Origin: Eriocheir sinensis
Lineage: Eukaryota; Arthropoda; Malacostraca; Decapoda; Varunidae
Length of the DNA stretch: 64,000 bases
Assembly (NCBI RefSeq): GCF_024679095.1
Contig: NC_066531.1
Span: forward strand, 5,203,901 to 5,267,900
Direction: 5' to 3'
Notes under the pieces: model-generated
Databases searched by the model: none
What the model saw: only the letters and a program-made list of their open reading frames with translations
What the model was told of the DNA's origin: nothing
Translations under genes and position numbers: made by a program
Shown here: positions 11,385 to 22,756 of the stretch, piece after piece
How the letters are laid out: every line of letters begins with the position of its first letter
How positions within the stretch are numbered: position 1 is the stretch's first letter

Positions 11385-12283
11385 AAACACAAACAACATT
11401 TTATTTTTACCTACATTGTAAGGGGGACCAGGTGCAATATCAAGAGCTAGCATGCATCAGGAATATGCTTAGAAACATATTTGCAAACTTAGAATATGTA
11501 ATTTTGGCGAATAGTAACAATAAATAATCAGAGCTAGAAATAAAGAGGAAAAAAAAATTAAAGGCCATTATCTCAAAACAAAGTTTTTCTCACATTGTTC
11601 CCTATTTATTCGTCCCAAATTAACTTTTTTTAATGTTTTAGGTACCATTTTAAAGAGGCATGAATGCACAATGACAATAAAGATACATTTTTTCTTTTTT
11701 TCACGAAAAACCGCTTAAGCGCGAGTGAAAAAAAATAATGTAAAAAAATAAGAAACTGAGAAATCTGGCTCTTTGTTTTTGTTCCACCACTTGCAAGTTT
11801 TTCATTTACGTTAAAAATTTTCCAAAATATGTGATGAACTGAATGGAATGTTTTTTTTTAAATATTTTTTTTCTATTCATCAAAATATTTTGAAACTTCT
11901 GCAATATTTTCACATCATTCAGGTTGGGCTGGATAGCCAATCACGTGCGACCTTTGATGCTGTATTTGGGCTTTCACGTGTAGTTTGTTTACTAATACAC
12001 AGACTTCAAAATCAAGACATGTGTATTGTACAGAGGTAAATACTGCCTTAAAACAAATAATTAGCGTTGTAATCCCTCAATAAGATGGGTTTTTCACGAA
12101 TGAATGCACGTTACTTGTATATTTATCTTTGAAATAAAAATAGAATCGCTTATACAATATTCTGCACGTTTATGTACGTTACCTTCATAGTTTCCGTCAT
12201 TTGGTGAGCATTCTGTTGTATATGGACAATAATGATGAAGGTTCGGCGACGCTAACGCCAGAAGGGCGCCTCACTTTCAAAAC

Positions 12284-14516
12284 ATGGCGTCAGCTGTGAA
12301 AAGAAGGCGGCCCAATTTGTCAACCGAGGAAGTTTTAGCCCTCATCACATGGGTGCGGCAGAGATGGGAAACCATCGCAGGGCCTCTGTCATCTTGCCTC
12401 ACCGCTGCAGCCAAACAGCGAGCTTGCGAAGCTGTGGTGGAGGAGGTCAACGCCGTGAGTGGGGTCGGGCGCAGCGTGGAGGAAGTGCGCGTGAAGTTCT
12501 CCGACTTAAAGCGCCACACCAAGAAGAAGCTGGGAGACTTAAGACGTGAGGCGACTGGCACAGGTGAGAATATATCCTCTGCAGTGTTTTAACAAGCTGT
12601 GAAAAGTCATGGAAGGACAGTTCTCCAGCCTGTAATAGATTTCACACTTATGAAATTTGGGTCCTTATTACCTTATTAACTTTTATTATCTGATGTTCCT
12701 GATTCATGTGTGTATTATGCTATACAACACAGCTCGTTCTGATGTTCCTGGCAACATTGGGAGGCATATTGGAGTGTCTCGGAGTTAACAAACTTATTAG
12801 CTTTGTTGAAGTTAACTGCAATAATGTGTGTGTTATTTATTTAATTGAATTTAATCTGTATATAATAATAGTATATTTTCCTCTTTGTAACTTTTCTGAT
12901 AACTCAAATTTAGTGTAGTTTTTATATTCTTTATGTCCTTCAATAGAAGTAGCCGTCATGGGTGACTTTACCTCTAATTCCTTGGTACCATAGAGAACAC
13001 CTGTCAGTAAAAAATACTCCACTTCATGAACAATTTGTGGACTGCTTCACTTCTTAGGGTCTTCACTGGTGGATCTCTGCCCCGACCTATGTTTCATCAG
13101 GTAACATACTGGATTTGGATGGGGCTAGAGTAAGAGATGTACCTAGATATATTGGGCAAGTTTCCTAAATTTGGTCACGGTCTGCTAATCTTCCAGTAAT
13201 ATTTCCAGACCAGTCAGTAGGAAGTTAGCTCTTACTGGCTAAATATGAATGGTATAGTGGTAAATTCAACATAAATAACTTCTTATGGCATGATAGTCAT
13301 TGATTATGAAATCTGCAACAGCTGTGTTGTGCCACGTTATCTAGACTGAAGCTCTCAACAAGTCGTCCTTACCTTGGAACAATTCAAGTACCTTAAGGAC
13401 AGGTACTGAAACTACTTTTTGTATTTTCAGTTGGCCCTTGATAGATCCCTCATCAATAAGATAAAAAAATGTTTCCCAAAATCCTTTAATCATTATATTA
13501 GAAGCAAAAACTTAATGTTCATTATGTGGGTCCTCTTAGACTAGGCAACCGCTGACTGTGAGGGATGGCAGACATTCACTAGATTTTTGTTTTGTTTATA
13601 TTACCCATGAATTAAATACCCCCTTTCTCCTATCAACTGTCTGACTCTTCTATCACTAACATAACTATTTCCTTTGAAGCGGTAAGGCAAAGATTATCTT
13701 CTCTAGACATTAATTCTATCATGGGTCATGATGGTTTTCATCGCTGTCTTTGCAGTCCCTCATCCCTCTCTTAAAAACACCTAACTTATAGGGTTTGTAT
13801 GTTAACAAACACAGATAACTGTTTATATCACTAATTATCATTTTTTCAAATATTAGAATAATGAATAAAGAGGTAAAAAGTTAATATTTTAGCAGTGATA
13901 AGTTAGTGCCGTCACTATGCCAGGGGCCACTTTTGCGGCACTTTGGTGGAAATAGCTATCTATTTTGGCAAAGACAGGTATAACAGTGTTGGGGTAGTTA
14001 TTCAGGTAATGATTCAGAATAAGTTTATGCGTAGCTGCATTGCCATGTACTAATTTTTCACAAAATTGTACAGGTGGCGGCTCTGTACAAACACACACCC
14101 TCACTGATGCTGAGGAGGCCATGGCGCAGGTGCTGGACCCCGCAGTTGTAGCGGGCATAGGATCTGGTTTAGAATCAGATCCTCGTCCAACACCTTCTGT
14201 GTCCGCAGGTAAATTATGTTATGAAATGTACTCATGCTAATCTTTGTATTTGGTAACCTACGTAACATTAGTCTTTATGACAAGGGCTACTAACTTGATA
14301 TATTTCACCATAAAAAAATCAATAATGTAGTGAAAAATCTTGAAATGTTTGTCGTTAAGTGCTGGGAATCGAACTCAGGCCTTCATAATAGTAGTCAGCA
14401 GGGCAGCAACCCAACTGAGCCAATGATGAGCTATAAAGTCACCATGTCAGGGACCACTTCTGCGGCACTTGCCGTAACACCCCAGCCCCACACTGTGGAC
14501 TCCTTAGGAATGAAAG
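12284..14516 (+). CDS. Myb/SANT-like DNA-binding protein, three exons visible
   Basis: Exon 1 (12284-12563, ATG at 12284, donor CAG|gtgaga) encodes a basic RRRPNLSTEEVLALI start and a helix-turn-helix of the Myb/SANT-like type with spaced Trp (ITWVRQRWETIAG) and VRVKFSDLKRHTKKK. Exon 2 (14074-14208; acceptor tgtacag|GTGG, donor GCAG|gtaaat) gives GGGSVQTHTLTDAEEAMAQV. Exon 3 (14451-14516; donor AAAG|gtgacc) gives TSAALAVTPQPHTVDSLGMK. All three are in phase (280, 135 and 66 nt), but exon 3's acceptor has a poor pyrimidine tract. No later exon was found before the BEL/Pao element. Such proteins bind DNA in the nucleus and are found as host regulators or as Harbinger accessory proteins; which applies is open. 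Confidence 0.6.
12564..14073 (+). other. intron 1 of the Myb/SANT-like gene
   Basis: AT-rich, with stops in all frames and no recognisable repeat family. A phrase near 13920 (CAGGGGCCACTTTTGCGGCAC) resembles the start of exon 3 at 14447, a possible small local duplication. Confidence 0.5.
14340..14435 (-). mobile_element. tRNA-like SINE head in intron 2
   Basis: The minus strand has an A-box-like TGGCTCAGTTGG (complement of 14411-14422) and a B box GAGTTCGATTCC (complement of 14365-14376), at tRNA-like spacing of 35-45 nt. The head differs from SINE S1. The downstream AT-rich part (to about 14300) may be its body. A second B-box-like GGTTCGATTTCC on the plus strand at about 14550 lacks an A box. 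Confidence 0.5.
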
Positions 14517-14737
14517 GTGACCCCACTCATCAGTTGCTCTAAAGGCATGGGTTCGATTTCCCATAACTTTTGTTGTAACTTTTATCGTTTATCTTGATTT
14601 TTTAACACATTCATTTATTTTATTTGGTATAGATTATTATTTTATTGTTTTGCCCACCAACTCTTGATTTCCAGAGAAATTTAATTATGAAATAAACTTC
14701 CACCTTCAGTGATTCAGTGCAACAACTGATTTGAAAA

Positions 14738-15286
14738 TCAACTTGACCTTTTCACCTTCATGTTTGCTAAGGCAGAACTTGCAAAGCTTTGATGTAGTTT
14801 CAATTGGCCACCATTCTGCATAGAGTCTGTGTGGTCTGAACATTGGATGGATTCAACTCCAGCATGATCTTTGTAATGCAGATTGTTTATCAACAGCTTA
14901 GTAAATGGATGACCAGGTAATAGTAGAATGAATTCATCTCTGTTCCAGTTCTCTTTTAGCCATTTGCTTATCCTGGAACCCACAAGGACGATACCTTCGT
15001 TGTTCATAGTTGGGCCTAATCTGCGATATCTCACTTGCCAGTCTTTACCAATGCCCTTCTGTACTAATTTAATCCAATACACCTCAGCATCATGAATGTG
15101 CTTTGTTTCTGGTTCTTGACGCAGGCTCAAGATTGATCTAGAACTGGCTGCCCTTAAAACCCTAGCAGTAACATTAATCAGTTTATCATACTTGCTGAAC
15201 CGAGTGATATCCACAGCACAATCATTGCCGTCAATAACATAGAAACTTTCTGATTGTTTGACAAACAAAACATCTGGTAATTTCAC
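14738..15286 (-). pseudogene. BEL/Pao integrase N-terminal part
   Basis: 182 codons: KYDKLINVTARVLRA, HIHDAEVYWIKLVQK, RRLGPTMNNEGIVLVGSRI and LLPGHPFTKLLINNLHY. The His residues of the zinc-binding region are visible; near the end the frame shifts and the Cys pair (KFC-type) lies in the adjacent frame. The catalytic rve domain is absent, so integration could not occur. Confidence 0.78.
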
Positions 15287-15517
15287 ACTGCAACTCTGAT
15301 TAATAGGCCACTGTTCTCTGGGAGTACACAGAAACTCAGGGTCAACTCATGGGTCAACCCAGCTTGACCCATGATCTAACAGGCTAGGTTTACATCCTCT
15401 AGTACACCTATCTGCTGCATTTAAGCGAGACGTCACCCAATGCCACTCAGTTGGCGAGCTCTTTGATTGAATCTCCGAAACTTTGTTTGCCACATACGTA
15501 TTGAATCTGAATGAATC

Positions 15518-16024
15518 CTATTGGATTTGGGCTCTTACAATCTCCGAATCGGTGATATGGGTGACTGAGTCAAAGGTCCATTTTACTTCATTTTCAATGA
15601 AATTTCTAAGACGACAAGCTAAAATCGCCCCGCACAACTCTAACCTTGGCACAGTTATTTGTTTCAATGGAGCCAACTTACTTATGGAGGCAAGGAGAAC
15701 ACAATTATATGAGCCATCAGAAAGTTCCCACCTGGCATATGCTACTGTTCCATAAGCTTTTGTACTTCCATCAGCAAATACAATCAAGTCTGGGTTACCT
15801 ACGGCATTGCAAGGCTTCACACACCGGACAAAGTTGATAGACTCCAGTTCAAACATTTCCTTAAACATCACTTTCCATTTATAATAGTGAGAGGGGCTGA
15901 CAGCCTCATCCCATGTCAGCTTCTTACCATCACATTTGACATCCAACATCATATCTCTCATTAACAATTTCAATTTTAATGTAAAAGGAGTGAGAAGACC
16001 TAAGGGGTCATAAATGCTAGACAC
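15518..16024 (-). pseudogene. BEL/Pao RNase H region
   Basis: Begins SSIYDPLGLLTPFTLKLKLL, the block that follows RT in Pao elements. Then comes the RNase H-like core with LIVFADGSTKAYGTVAYAR and LAPLKQITVPRLELCGAIL, ending VTHITDSEIVRAQIQ. The Asp and Glu metal ligands appear present. A frame break separates it from RT at ~16030-16100. Confidence 0.8.
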
Positions 16025-16100
16025 TTGCCTTAATATTAATCTTCTTGTAATTTGTGCTGGTAACCTTTCCTCAACCTCATCCTCTTGAAGATCTGCATCA

Positions 16101-16899
16101 TTAAACAGTTTTTTTAATTTTCTTAGAAAAGTTCAAACAAACCTTAAAACAGAAGTGATCATAGTAAGGATCCCAACTTAGCCCTAATACCTTCTCTTCC
16201 CTACTAAGTACAACCTTAGGATGAAGAATTGAAAGGTTTCCTTCACCTGATATTACCCATTCCTTTATGTGAAATCCTCCTTTGACCAGCACAGTATCAA
16301 CTTCCTGCATTAACTCGTTAGCAGCTGCATAGTCTTCGACACTTGTTATTAAGTCATCTACATAGGAGTCATTTTCAATAAGTTTGGTAGCCCTACGACA
16401 TTCATTATAAATTTGTGCAGTTTTACGCAATGCAGTCATGGCAATTGCACCCCCAGGCCTGTCTCCAAAAGCAACTTGTTAGGGCATATTGGTCAGGCTG
16501 CTTCTCCGTTCTCATTTCCCTCCATAAATACCTATGACAGTTCTGATCTAAAGGGGATATTTGAACACAATTATACATCTTCTTTATATCACCAATCATA
16601 CCAATGAAGTCTTGGCGAAATCTGAGGACTCCCCCCAACATGTTCGTGAGACAATTCGGACCTTTGGCTAGAAATTCATTTAAGACATATCTCATATAAG
16701 AAGCAGACGAGTCGAACACTATCCTGAGCGGTGTTGATGTTGAGTCTGGTTTGTGTACCTCATGATGTAGTAAGTAAAATATGGGGCCCTCATAATGGAG
16801 TATCTCCTTCTCTGTTAATTTCCGAGCTGCTACTCTGTCAATCATTTCCTGCATTTGTTCACTATACCTCCGAGTATACTCTTCGCCAAGCTTGTACAA
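16101..16899 (-). pseudogene. BEL/Pao reverse transcriptase
   Basis: Two frames (16423-16899 and 16101-16439) meet at a frameshift near 16430. The first has YLLHHEVHKPDS, LRIVFDSSA and GDIKKMYNCVQISP (palm Asp block). The second has the catalytic SYVDDLITS and GLSWDPYYDHFCFKV. The RT would copy element RNA in cytoplasmic particles. This copy is broken, but its motifs are well preserved. Confidence 0.85.
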
Positions 16900-17171
16900 C
16901 CTTTTTCTGTGGATATTAGTCTGGCATGAGCTAGAGAATAATTGTTAGGGAGCTCATTGGTGTTTCTAATCCAAGGATATTCCGACACCCAATTTCCACT
17001 GTTCTTGTCATATTTTAATCCGTCTTCAATTAACTTCACTTTCCTTTCTTCCTTAAGTGTAAGGGAGCCTGAAAGGGAGCACTTACCACAGCGACATCCC
17101 CCACACTGAGGAGAACAAGAAATCACTAATTCCTCTGTCCTAAAGAATGAGTTTAGTGATTTTTTGAACAT
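16842..17171 (-). pseudogene. BEL/Pao protease-RT linker
   Basis: 109 codons with a Cys-rich CGGCRCGKCSLSG segment and LKEERKVKLIEDGLKYD, WVSEYPWIRN and LPNNYSLAHARL. These are the block that precedes the Pao RT fingers. It overlaps the next RT frame by frameshift near 16890. Confidence 0.7.
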
Positions 17172-17276
17172 TACTTCTGGGCTCTATCATAATTATAATC
17201 ATCTAACTGGAAACATCTCACGTGGTTCACTGTAGCATTTAACTTAGCTTAATCTGGGTTTTCTGCAGACAAATAT

Positions 17277-18074
17277 CTACACACACAAACCGAAAGGACC
17301 TCGCATCAACTTCAAGTCCCCCACTGTTCTTATTATCCTCGGAAAGAGAGAGCAGTAATCTGATCCAATAAGTAGATCTACCGTGCCACCTGGTCTTTCT
17401 ATCTGATGAGGTTGGACTCCTAAAACTGATGCAATTTCTTTCATATTCACTTTGCATACCTCAGATGTTATTTCATCAAAACCTACTGCATCTGTTACCC
17501 ATTCATTAGCATCTTCATCAAATAGTGGCACCTTATATCTCTTGCTTTCAATATTTTCTGTCTGATTCCCTACCTTTGTTAAGGTCATACACACATCCAA
17601 ACCTTTAAGACCTCGCTCCCTGGCCGCGGCATGAGTGATCATTGTCAAGTTGCTTCCTGGATAAAAAAATGCCAGGAGATTCCGGGATCCACCTTTAATG
17701 TTACTCATCATCAGCAATATGCCTTTCCTGTCTAAAAAATTAGTAGAAGCTTTGAGAGTCTGTGTGTCTTTAGTAAAAACTGAATGCAAGAATGGATGGT
17801 GCCTCTTGCCGCATACATCATGGCCATTTATCTTAACATCACAGCCGCTTCTTTTGCTACAATATCTGCTAGTGTGTGTAGGCTCTAAGCACAAAAAACA
17901 GGCACCAAAAGCTCGCAGATGTTCCATTTTTTCATCATCATTCAATTTTCGAAAAGTTGTGAATTGAATGTGAATGTGAATTGTTGTTGTGAAACCAACA
18001 ACCCTTAGTAAAACCTCTGTATCCTGGGTTATGGTTAAATGTGTTACTACGATTTTGATTCTGGCCAAGCACAT
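17277..18074 (-). pseudogene. BEL/Pao zinc knuckle and aspartic protease (DUF1758)
   Basis: Residues ~55-100 carry Cys/His clusters (CFLCLEPTHTSRYCSKRSGC and CGKRHHPFLHS) typical of the Pao nucleocapsid. The protease follows, with FYPGSNLTMIT where the family has Asp-Ser-Gly, so the catalytic Asp appears replaced by Tyr. VDLLIGSDYCSLFP is the conserved second half of DUF1758. The loss of the catalytic Asp alone would inactivate the protease. The frame ends at 17277. Confidence 0.8.
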
Positions 18075-18762
18075 TCATTACAGTTTGGGTCATATTGTTG
18101 AAACAATTTAGAATTTCTTTCTGGCTTGTTTCTTGAGTTTGTGCCAGTTTACTAATTGCTTGCACGAGAGTCGATGCCTCAGTTTCACTCTCAGTGGAAG
18201 CAGGATGGACTGACGCTTTGGCTTCTGCCTTTGTAAGTCTTAGTTCATCCTCCATATACTCAATAGCTCGGCGCTCCCCAGTTAAGAATTGAACTAACTT
18301 CTCAAATTTCTCATCATCATCTAAGTCCATGGCCTTGCAAGTCCACTCTCTTTTCAAATCGGCTGGAAGCAGCCTTTCAACCTTCATTAAACTGGATGAA
18401 TTGGTAATCTCATTCAGTTTACCAATTTTCTTTAGGTCTAACCATGCTTGTTCTACTACACTAATCAAGCTCAAAAGTCTGGACTTATTTCCCTCAGGCA
18501 CTGGTTTTAAAGTGCAAATTTCTCCTATCAATGCATCCACTATTTTGGCTGATGATCCAAAGCGCTCATGTAGCCCGTCCCACATTTGATCAAAGTCATC
18601 CAGTCTTCCTAAAGATTCCTTAGCTTTTCCTTGCAACGACATTCGCAGTATGAACGGGTCTTTTCCATGCCGATAAATCATAAGTCTAGAATAGTTTTTA
18701 ACAAATGTGGGAAACTCTCTAACATCACCATTAAATATGGGAGGGTGTACTTTCTTAATCAA
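17938..18762 (-). pseudogene. BEL/Pao Gag, DUF1759 region
   Basis: The frame reads VHPPIFNGDVREFPTFVKNY, then MSLQGKAKESLG, FGSSAKIVDALIGEI and LKREWTCKAMDLDDDEKFEK, which is the DUF1759 capsid-like module of Pao elements. A Thr/Glu/Gln-rich linker and an Asn-rich end follow. Gag assembles the particle that packages element RNA in the cytoplasm. The zinc-knuckle part continues in another frame (17277-18074). Confidence 0.8.
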
Positions 18763-18849
18763 TATGTTACAACTTTCACCGCCTGAAGTAACCTTACTAG
18801 TCCCATTTCTAAATAATATTAATTTGGACTGAGTATCACACTTGGTCCT

Positions 18850-19218
18850 CTATACGTCAGTGATGTAGCACAAGGGTTCACTCTGCGAATCCTCATCAAG
18901 TATATCAAGCAGTTCACTATTCAACTTTTCTATGTTCTCAAACAATTCACATATTTCCTTAAATACGTCTTCTAACACTTCACATTCAACAGGGGGTTTC
19001 CTACCAATTAAGTCATCAAACAATTTCACCTGCATTGTGAGTCGACCCTTTGCTGTTCCTCGCTGCCGCCTTAATGAGCGAATCATCTCATCAGTGTCCC
19101 CCTCCTCGTTGGGGTTCTTGGGGGCCATATTGTTGGATTGTTCCGTCAAACCGCTGGGTAGAGAGGGTCGAGCGTTGCATTCAACTTTATTAAGTCGATC
19201 CAACCTGAGAACAATCAC
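18850..19218 (-). pseudogene. BEL/Pao Gag N-terminus
   Basis: 122 codons with a plausible start at MAPKNPNEEG (about residue 31). The sequence is Arg-rich (SLRRQRGTAKGRLT), then an acidic helix (VFKEICELFENIEKLNSELL) resembling the start of Pao Gag proteins. A stop at 18850 and further breaks up to 18762 separate it from the next Gag piece. Confidence 0.7.
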
Positions 19219-19545
19219 CTAATTACCCCAAACATCACAAAACTTAATACCACATGTCTTACAAATCTCATTGTATCCAAGCTCACATACTCCTAAATAT
19301 TCTGTCATCAACTAGCAAGTTCACATAAATTACCTAACCTAAAACAAGCACATTTACTTACAATATTGACCAACCAGCGGTAAAGAGCCCACAGCCCTGG
19401 GCACATCATAAAGGTATGGCAGTCAGCTTCCCCGTAAACCACAACGCCTGGCCCAAAGTGTTAGCACAAACCCAGACGCAGCAGATCACCCACAGCAAGG
19501 AACAGCAGGGAACCGGCAGGGCCATGTCACACGAGTCCCAGGGTT
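19219..19545. other. no gene; possible 5' leader of BEL/Pao
   Basis: Where the 5' LTR or leader of the minus-strand BEL/Pao element would lie. I found no partner repeat in the window and no primer-binding site that I could support. Confidence 0.4.
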
Positions 19546-19598
19546 GGAGTAATTGTAATTGTAATTTAATTGAAATGTAATTAATTACATTAAAGTAT

Positions 19599-19995
19599 TG
19601 TTATGCCGGACGCGTTACTTGGGTTCCGTGTCGCCGTCAGGAGACTCCGTGGGAGGGAGATATGTAAACACTTTGCACAGTTTCTGTAGTTTAATATTCT
19701 TCCTTAGTAGTACACTTCACTTACCACTAGCTTACTATAACTGGGACTGGGACTGGGACTCTCTCGCCCTCTTCTCCTATATATATCCAGAACAGTACAG
19801 TCTAGAATGTTACAGTATATTTTAGATCACACAAGAACATGTAGCAAAAATATATGTGAGTTGGCAACACTTCCCGCCTGGCGCCTGGCCGCGCCCCACG
19901 GGGCGCGAACGAGGCTTTGCTCCCCGCCCCCATGCTCGCTCTTCCCGGAGCCTGCTAGAGCCCCATAGACGCCGGGGAAAGTTTCCAGCACAACA
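19599..19995 (-). repeat. 3' LTR of the gypsy element
   Basis: 397 bp, plus-strand ends TGTTATGCC and GCACAACA. It contains three GGGACT units near 19742-19760 where the other LTR has two. Confidence 0.92.
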
Positions 19996-20143
19996 CTATT
20001 CCCCCTCTTAATTGTGATCGTCCCGATCACACACTTAACTATATACAAACATAAGAGAATTAATCAAAAACATAATAATCGTCGTATCGCTGTGGACGCC
20101 TGCGTTGTCTCTGTCGTCTGCCCGGTGCCTTCTGCGCGTCTGT

Positions 20144-22744
20144 CTACTGGTGCGCCTCGTCGTCGTCCGCTTCTTGGGGTGTCCCTGGAACATCTGCCGA
20201 AGCCGGGAGGTTCTCTCCCTCGGCTGAAAGGTCCAGAAGGCCTATGTCGTCGTCGACCTCCTCTCGGTCCTGGACGTCCCTTGCGTTTCCGTCGGCTGCT
20301 GGGTGTCTGTAGTTGTTCCAGGTGTAGTTTCCCGGACCGTGGTACCTCCATAGGCGGTTGACGTGGACAACTTTCGGCTTGGTCCTTTCCGTTCTCCGGA
20401 TTCGGTAAGTCACGTCGGAGAGGCGTTCTAGCACAGTGTAAGGGCCTTCCCAGGGGCTCTGTAACTTCGGAGACTGTCCTTTCTTCCTCTGCGGGTTGTA
20501 AAGCCAGACTTGGTCTCCTTCCTTGAAGTCAACGTGGCTTGCCCTCATATTGTAACCGCGCTTCATGGCCTCCCCGGAGAACTTCAAGGCACCACGGACT
20601 TGATGGTGCACCTCTTCCAGCCGTTCCTCTAGTTGACGGGCAAAACTGGAGGCGTCCCTTGGAAGGCTTTCCCCAGGAGGCCTTCCTGTCAGTAGGTCCA
20701 CCGGCAATCGCAGCTCACGTCCAAACATCAGCTTTGCCGGTGAATACCCCGTAGTCTCGTGGGCGGCAGACCTGTAGGCCATTAGAAGCGCAGGCACCTT
20801 CTGATCCCATGAAGACTGATCATTGTTGCACTGCTTGGCCAACTCCTGGCCCAACGTCCAATTAAACCTCTCAACCATTCCATCTGACTGTGGGTGCAGA
20901 GGGGTGGTCCGGGTCTTCTTGATACCCAGAAGCTTGCAGCACTCAGCAAGGACTGTTGACTCAAAATTCCTTTCCTGGTCGGAATGGAGCTCGTTAGGCA
21001 CACCGAAGCGACAGAAGAACTCCTCCACCAAAACTTTGGCGATGGTAGTGGCTTCCTGGTCAGGGATGGCGTAGGCTTCCGGCCACTTGGTGAAGTAATC
21101 CATTGTGACGCAGATGTACCTATTTCCGTTCGTCGTCAGAGGCAAGGGTCCTGTTATATCCACTGCCACCCGTTCCATGGGGGCTCCAACCTGGTATAGT
21201 TGCAATGGGGCACGGTGACGCTTCTTGGGGCCCTTCTTTGCACAGCACACCTCACACGCGTGACACCATTCTTCCACGTCCTTCCTCATGCCAACCCAAT
21301 AGAACCTTTGGCTCAGGCGACTCAGTGTCTTCTTTACGCCAAGGTGTCCGTTGGTGATGTTGTCGTGCATTTCTTTCAAGACGCCTTCCCGGGACTTCAC
21401 AGGTATCACCGTGGACCAGTAGTGGTCAAGACCATCATGAGAGACCCAGCGTCGCTGCAACACCCTGTCGTTTATCCGAAGAGTGTCCCACTGAGTCCAG
21501 TAATTCTTGGTGGTAGGGCTTTCTCTCGAGATTACTTCCCACCCAGGTCGCGTTGACGACTGACTCAGCCACTCCATAATTGGTCTCGGATCTCGGTCCT
21601 CCCGCTGCAGTTTTCCCAAGTCTTCCCATGGCACCTCCGCAGTCTGTTCCACTTGGCAGCCCGTCATGGTGGTTTTCCTGCACATTGATATCTTCGGGGC
21701 ATGTACAGGACAGACTGGTCGTTGCCCCCGTGAACCAGTTCTTCTTCTTCCCTCGCCCGAGTGGTGGTCCCTCGCCGGGAGCACACTTTTCCGACGCTCA
21801 TTCTTCCAGTGCCCCTTTTCTCCACTGGTCCAGCACTTGGGTCCTTCCCTGGGGTTCTTCTTAGCGCCACCTTCATATTCCTTCTTCCTCTTATAGCATT
21901 CGTTCTCCTTGTGCCCAACCTTCTCGCAGTACCAGAACGTTCCTTGGAACCTGTCTGTGTCGCTGACAGCGCCCTTTCGTGCCCTAAAGCCAGCAGTCGA
22001 GTCGTCCCTGAAGCTCGACAAGCTAGACCTAACAAAGGACTCAAACTCCATGGCACGTGCCAGAGCTTCCTGCATTGATGTTGGCTTAGCTTGGTTCACT
22101 TGTATCTTCAGCTGAGGGCTGTCCAGGGCATCGATGAATTGATCACGCAGCAAAACCGTCAGCAGGTCAGGGGTGGCACCTGGGTATGCCTTGTGCGCCA
22201 TGCTCTCAAGGTCCTGAGCGAGTTCCTGAAGAGACTCGCCGCGCCTCCTGTTGCGGGTTCTGAACCTAACCCTGAAGAGCTCGTTCTGGTGCTTGGTCCC
22301 ATATCGTTGCTCCAGCGCCTGTGCCAGCCCGCTGTAGCTGCCCTTTGTTGCATTATCGAGCTGAGCAAGGACCTCCAGCGCCGCCCTTTTCAGGCTAGTG
22401 GCCAGCCGTACCGCGCACTCTTGGTCATCCCATCCGTTCCGGGCTGCCAACAGCTCAAACTGAGCGCGGTAAGCCTCCCAGGAGACCTTGCCATCAAACT
22501 CCTGAGGCTTCTTTCTAACAGGCGAACCCAGCAGACTCATGGGGCTGGCGAAACTTCTTGCGGGGATAAACTCGGGCGAAGCAGGGCTCAAACTACCCCG
22601 GACTTGCGTAGGAGAAGCATCTTGGGTACAACTAGCCCCTGCAAGCACTGGCTGTCCGTTTCCAGCCAACCAGTCTTCGAGGGCCTTCACTCTGTCACTT
22701 ACATCACAAACTGCCTGTTTTGTACGGTTCACCTTTCCCTGCAC
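20144..22744 (-). CDS. Gag-integrase fused open frame (PR, RT and RNase H absent)
   Basis: 866 codons without a stop; the nominal first codon is GTG in a frame that continues upstream, so this is not a true start. Residues ~75-240 are a retrotransposon Gag capsid region (FDGKVSWEAYRAQFELLAAR). Two zinc knuckles follow, both damaged: residues 270-283 lack the first Cys, and 304-317 have Ser and Arg for two Cys. After residue ~345 the frame passes straight into integrase: H460, H467, C494, C497, then D529, D589 and E625 (35-residue D-E spacing), GPY/F at 767-769 and an acidic tail. HSDQER shows G-to-E next to the second Asp. Gag would build particles and integrase would insert cDNA; the polymerase must come in trans. 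Confidence 0.85.
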   Translation of the reverse strand: MQGKVNRTKQAVCDVSDRVKALEDWLAGNGQPVLAGASCTQDASPTQVRGSLSPASPEFIPARSFASPMSLLGSPVRKKPQEFDGKVSWEAYRAQFELLAARNGWDDQECAVRLATSLKRAALEVLAQLDNATKGSYSGLAQALEQRYGTKHQNELFRVRFRTRNRRRGESLQELAQDLESMAHKAYPGATPDLLTVLLRDQFIDALDSPQLKIQVNQAKPTSMQEALARAMEFESFVRSSLSSFRDDSTAGFRARKGAVSDTDRFQGTFWYCEKVGHKENECYKRKKEYEGGAKKNPREGPKCWTSGEKGHWKNERRKSVLPARDHHSGEGRRRTGSRGQRPVCPVHAPKISMCRKTTMTGCQVEQTAEVPWEDLGKLQREDRDPRPIMEWLSQSSTRPGWEVISRESPTTKNYWTQWDTLRINDRVLQRRWVSHDGLDHYWSTVIPVKSREGVLKEMHDNITNGHLGVKKTLSRLSQRFYWVGMRKDVEEWCHACEVCCAKKGPKKRHRAPLQLYQVGAPMERVAVDITGPLPLTTNGNRYICVTMDYFTKWPEAYAIPDQEATTIAKVLVEEFFCRFGVPNELHSDQERNFESTVLAECCKLLGIKKTRTTPLHPQSDGMVERFNWTLGQELAKQCNNDQSSWDQKVPALLMAYRSAAHETTGYSPAKLMFGRELRLPVDLLTGRPPGESLPRDASSFARQLEERLEEVHHQVRGALKFSGEAMKRGYNMRASHVDFKEGDQVWLYNPQRKKGQSPKLQSPWEGPYTVLERLSDVTYRIRRTERTKPKVVHVNRLWRYHGPGNYTWNNYRHPAADGNARDVQDREEVDDDIGLLDLSAEGENLPASADVPGTPQEADDDEAHQ

Positions 22745-22756
22745 TTCTAATAGTTA

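Larger units (their letters stand above)
7315..11991. repeat. left arm of large inverted duplication
   Basis: This block matches 40051-45949 in opposite orientation. Landmarks pair in reversed order: 7320 with 45945, 8370 with 44896, 9600 with 43300, 10270 with 42705/41773, the SINE at 11059-11384 with the one at 40664-40992, and 11991 with 40051. A stretch compared by eye (10830-11030) differs at only a few positions per 100. Left-only material is a gypsy fragment at 8371-9240 and about 80 bp near 10160-10245. Right-only material is the 926-bp Harbinger-like element, a TA array and about 1.25 kb at 43640-44895. Match ends at both edges are abrupt, without a shared target duplication. Confidence 0.9.
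14738..19218 (-). mobile_element. BEL/Pao retrotransposon, decayed, without LTRs
   Basis: Read on the minus strand from 19218 to 14738, the order is Gag, zinc knuckle, aspartic protease, RT, RNase H/Pao region and the N-terminal zinc region of integrase. That order and the Pao-specific DUF1759/DUF1758 families identify BEL/Pao. The integrase catalytic core and both LTRs are missing, so the 3' end is truncated near 14700. Many frameshifts separate the domains. Individual pieces are listed below. Confidence 0.88.

Noticed and set aside
14340..14435. A functional tRNA gene
   Set aside because: A and B boxes are present, but no acceptor stem or complete cloverleaf could be paired; a SINE head fits better.
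20064..22750. Plus-strand frames of 80-220 codons
   Set aside because: They are antisense shadows of the GC-rich minus-strand Gag-integrase frame.
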